Source: Luteitalea sp.
GTDB lineage: Bacteria > Acidobacteriota > Vicinamibacteria > Vicinamibacterales > Vicinamibacteraceae
DNA: 64,000 bases
NCBI GenBank assembly: GCA_009377605.1
Contig: WHTT01000022.1
Coordinates: forward strand, 1 to 64,000
Reading direction: 5' to 3'
A program made the translations under genes and the position numbers. Shown here piece by piece: positions 62,930 through 64,000 of this stretch (the first letter of the stretch is position 1; the number at the start of each line of letters is the position of its first letter). Below the pieces are notes generated by a model. It was not told the origin of the DNA, did not search any database, and was given only the letters and a program-made list of their open reading frames with translations.

Positions 62930-62946
62930 ATAACACGGCGTGTTAT
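62930..62946. promoter_or_regulatory. perfect palindrome before the phosphatase gene
   Basis: ATAACACGGCGTGTTAT is a perfect 17-base dyad (arms ATAACACG/CGTGTTAT, central G), 12 bases upstream of the ATG at 62958 and 29 bases past the LacI stop. It could be an operator for an unidentified regulator. Confidence 0.5.
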
Positions 62947-62957
62947 GCTTCACCGAT

Positions 62958-63512
62958 ATGGAAACGGGGACTTCGCGGAGGCGTGCGGTGACGTTGGCAG
63001 TGGTCCTGCTCGCATCGGCGGGACTCCTACATGCCGTCGCTGTCGACAGGCAAGCGGAGCAAAAGGAAACTCTTCCTGGCGCGCAGAACTACACGCGCGT
63101 CGATGCGACCGTCGCGTGCGGCGGCGCGACGAGCGCCGAGGCCTTCCCGGAGCTGAAGCGGCAAGGGTTCGCATCGGTCATCAACCTGCGACAATCCTCC
63201 GAGCCGGGCGTCGCCGAGGAGGCAGCGCTCGTGGAAACCGCTGGGCTGGAGTACATTCATTTGCCTTTGGACGCGGGCGCGCCAGACCCGGCGGTGGTCG
63301 ACAAGTTCCTCTCGGCAGTGGCCGACGAAAGCAACCAGCCCGTGTACATCCACTGCGCCTCGGCCAACCGTGTCGGTGCCGTGTGGGCCATCAAACGGGT
63401 GCTGCAGGACGACTGGGCGCTCGACAAGGCGTTGGCTGAAGCTGACGCCATCGGCCTTCGCAGCCCACAGCTTCGGGAGTTCGCCACCGAGTACATCAAG
63501 ACACACCGGTAG
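62958..63512 (+). CDS. exported dual-specificity/tyrosine-phosphatase-like protein
   Basis: A 184-residue protein with N-terminal hydrophobic export or anchor segment (AVTLAVVLLASAGLLHAV) and a cysteine phosphatase domain similar to the PF04273/DSP group. The P-loop is VYIHCASANRVGAVW with nucleophile Cys133 and Arg138 (HCx5R); the general acid is probably Asp105 in LPLDAGAPDP. ATG at 62958 gives a compact signal; an ATG at 62940 is inside the palindrome. The stop TAG is part of the GTAG head of the REP at 63509. Phospho-substrate unknown; periplasmic location is unusual. Confidence 0.82.
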   Translation: METGTSRRRAVTLAVVLLASAGLLHAVAVDRQAEQKETLPGAQNYTRVDATVACGGATSAEAFPELKRQGFASVINLRQSSEPGVAEEAALVETAGLEYIHLPLDAGAPDPAVVDKFLSAVADESNQPVYIHCASANRVGAVWAIKRVLQDDWALDKALAEADAIGLRSPQLREFATEYIKTHR

Positions 63513-63562
63513 GGCCGCCTCGCCGAGGCGGCCGGATGGCGCGTTCGGCGAACGCGCCCTAC
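63509..63562. repeat. composite REP unit: family B plus inverted family C
   Basis: GTAGGGCCGCCTCGCCGAGG starts at 63509 and an inverted family-C element, GGCGCGTTCGGCGAACGCGC followed by CCTAC, ends at 63562. Same order and nearly same spacing as 20528-20589. The first TAG is the phosphatase stop codon. It separates two convergent genes. Confidence 0.85.
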
Positions 63563-63580
63563 CATCGCGACGCTTCACGC

Positions 63581-64000
63581 TCATTCCGGCGCCACGCGCT
63601 CGATGGCGACCCCCTCGATTGTGATGTCCTTGACGGGACGATCGCGACGATCCGTCGCTGCTGCACCAATCTGCTTGATGACGTCGAGGCCGGAGACGAC
63701 CTCACCGAACACGGAGTGCCGGTTGTCGAGATGCGGTGTGGGTGCGAGCGTGATGAAGAACTGGCTCCCATTGGTGTTGGGACCCGCGTTCGCCATGGAG
63801 AGGATGCCTAGCTTGTCGTGGCGAAGGCTGGCATGGAACTCGTCGCCAAACTCATAGCCAGGGCCGCCCGTGCCATCGCCTCTCGGATCACCACCTTGAA
63901 TCATGAAGCTGTCGATGATGCGATGAAAGATCAGGCCATCGTAAAACGGCCGCGTCACTCCGGCACCGTTGGCGAGGTCGGTCCACTGCTTCGTGCCTTC
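63581..64000 (-). CDS. cyclophilin-type peptidyl-prolyl isomerase, 5' end outside window
   Basis: At least 140 residues, open to the right edge. Cyclophilin core: [20 protein letters not shown] (catalytic Arg in FHRI), [40 protein letters not shown] and [20 protein letters not shown], finishing with [14 protein letters not shown]. The start lies beyond 64000 and any signal peptide cannot be seen. It assists protein folding by cis-trans isomerisation of prolyl bonds, in the cytoplasm or periplasm. Convergent with the phosphatase across a composite REP. Confidence 0.93.
   Translation of the reverse strand, partial: EGTKQWTDLANGAGVTRPFYDGLIFHRIIDSFMIQGGDPRGDGTGGPGYEFGDEFHASLRHDKLGILSMANAGPNTNGSQFFITLAPTPHLDNRHSVFGEVVSGLDVIKQIGAAATDRRDRPVKDITIEGVAIERVAPE

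Overview
This is a high-GC bacterial chromosome window (roughly two thirds G+C by eye) that best fits Acidobacteriota, probably a Vicinamibacteria-like lineage. The inference rests on family content, not on a marker gene: several Oar-type TonB receptors with N-terminal carboxypeptidase-regulatory domains, many PQQ-like beta-propeller proteins, an acidobacterial-type orphan FtsX permease with a PadR regulator, a DUF1501/DUF1549-DUF1553 pair with planctomycete-type cytochrome domains, and RegB/RegA. No rRNA, tRNA, phage or CRISPR locus was recognised. Both ends cut through genes: a TonB receptor on the left and a cyclophilin on the right.

Layout. 1-9.6 kb: partial TonB receptor, LamG-like secreted protein, OmpR/EnvZ-type two-component system, three consecutive PQQ-like propeller genes. 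9.7-12.4 kb: isoquinoline-oxidoreductase-like molybdenum enzyme (IorAB). 12.6-20.5 kb: two large Oar-like TonB receptors around an MFS transporter. 20.6-28.0 kb: small EamA-type membrane protein, one intact and one 5'-truncated propeller gene, a REP-associated tyrosine transposase (RAYT) with flanking REP palindromes, and a MacB/FtsX-type ABC exporter. 28.1-32.1 kb: glycosyltransferase, LuxC-like aldehyde dehydrogenase and LuxE/PaaK-like adenylating enzyme in one operon. 32.1-35.2 kb: an AT-rich control region followed by a 35-residue hydrophobic peptide, two secreted six-cysteine peptides, an anchored thioredoxin-like protein and a lipoprotein-like protein. 35.4-43.7 kb: two small basic proteins, Gfo/Idh/MocA oxidoreductase with a GntR regulator, DUF1501/DUF1553 and a membrane cytochrome with leucine-rich repeats. 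43.8-47 kb: TetR-controlled DevBCA-like exporter with a collapsed permease. 47-51 kb: SDR, orphan permease, PadR, Uma2. 51.4-55.7 kb: TonB receptor divergent from RegB/RegA. 55.7-59.3 kb: CocE-like hydrolase, aldo/keto reductase, membrane protein. 59.4-62.9 kb: sugar locus with glucoamylase-family protein, LacI regulator and a TonB-receptor/GH3 fusion remnant. 62.9-64 kb: phosphatase and cyclophilin.

The most novel candidate is the pair of secreted peptides at 33132-33362 and 33442-33690. They share almost no residues except the cysteines, yet both have exactly C-x3-C-x10-C-x12-C-x10-C-x3-C, a mirror-symmetric spacing. They follow a good promoter, a leader that can fold in two exclusive ways, and a 35-residue glycine-rich peptide with a strong Shine-Dalgarno, and they lie just before a membrane-anchored CxxC thioredoxin-like protein.

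A second theme is genome remodelling by short palindromes. At least four palindrome families share a 5' GTAG head, the hallmark of REPs used by RAYTs, and a RAYT gene sits among copies of one family. Several REPs abut or overlap stop codons and even encode protein C-termini. Four genes look truncated or fused (22495-23235, 45215-45725, 47822-50038, 60719-61612), so either real decay or assembly collapse has acted repeatedly here.
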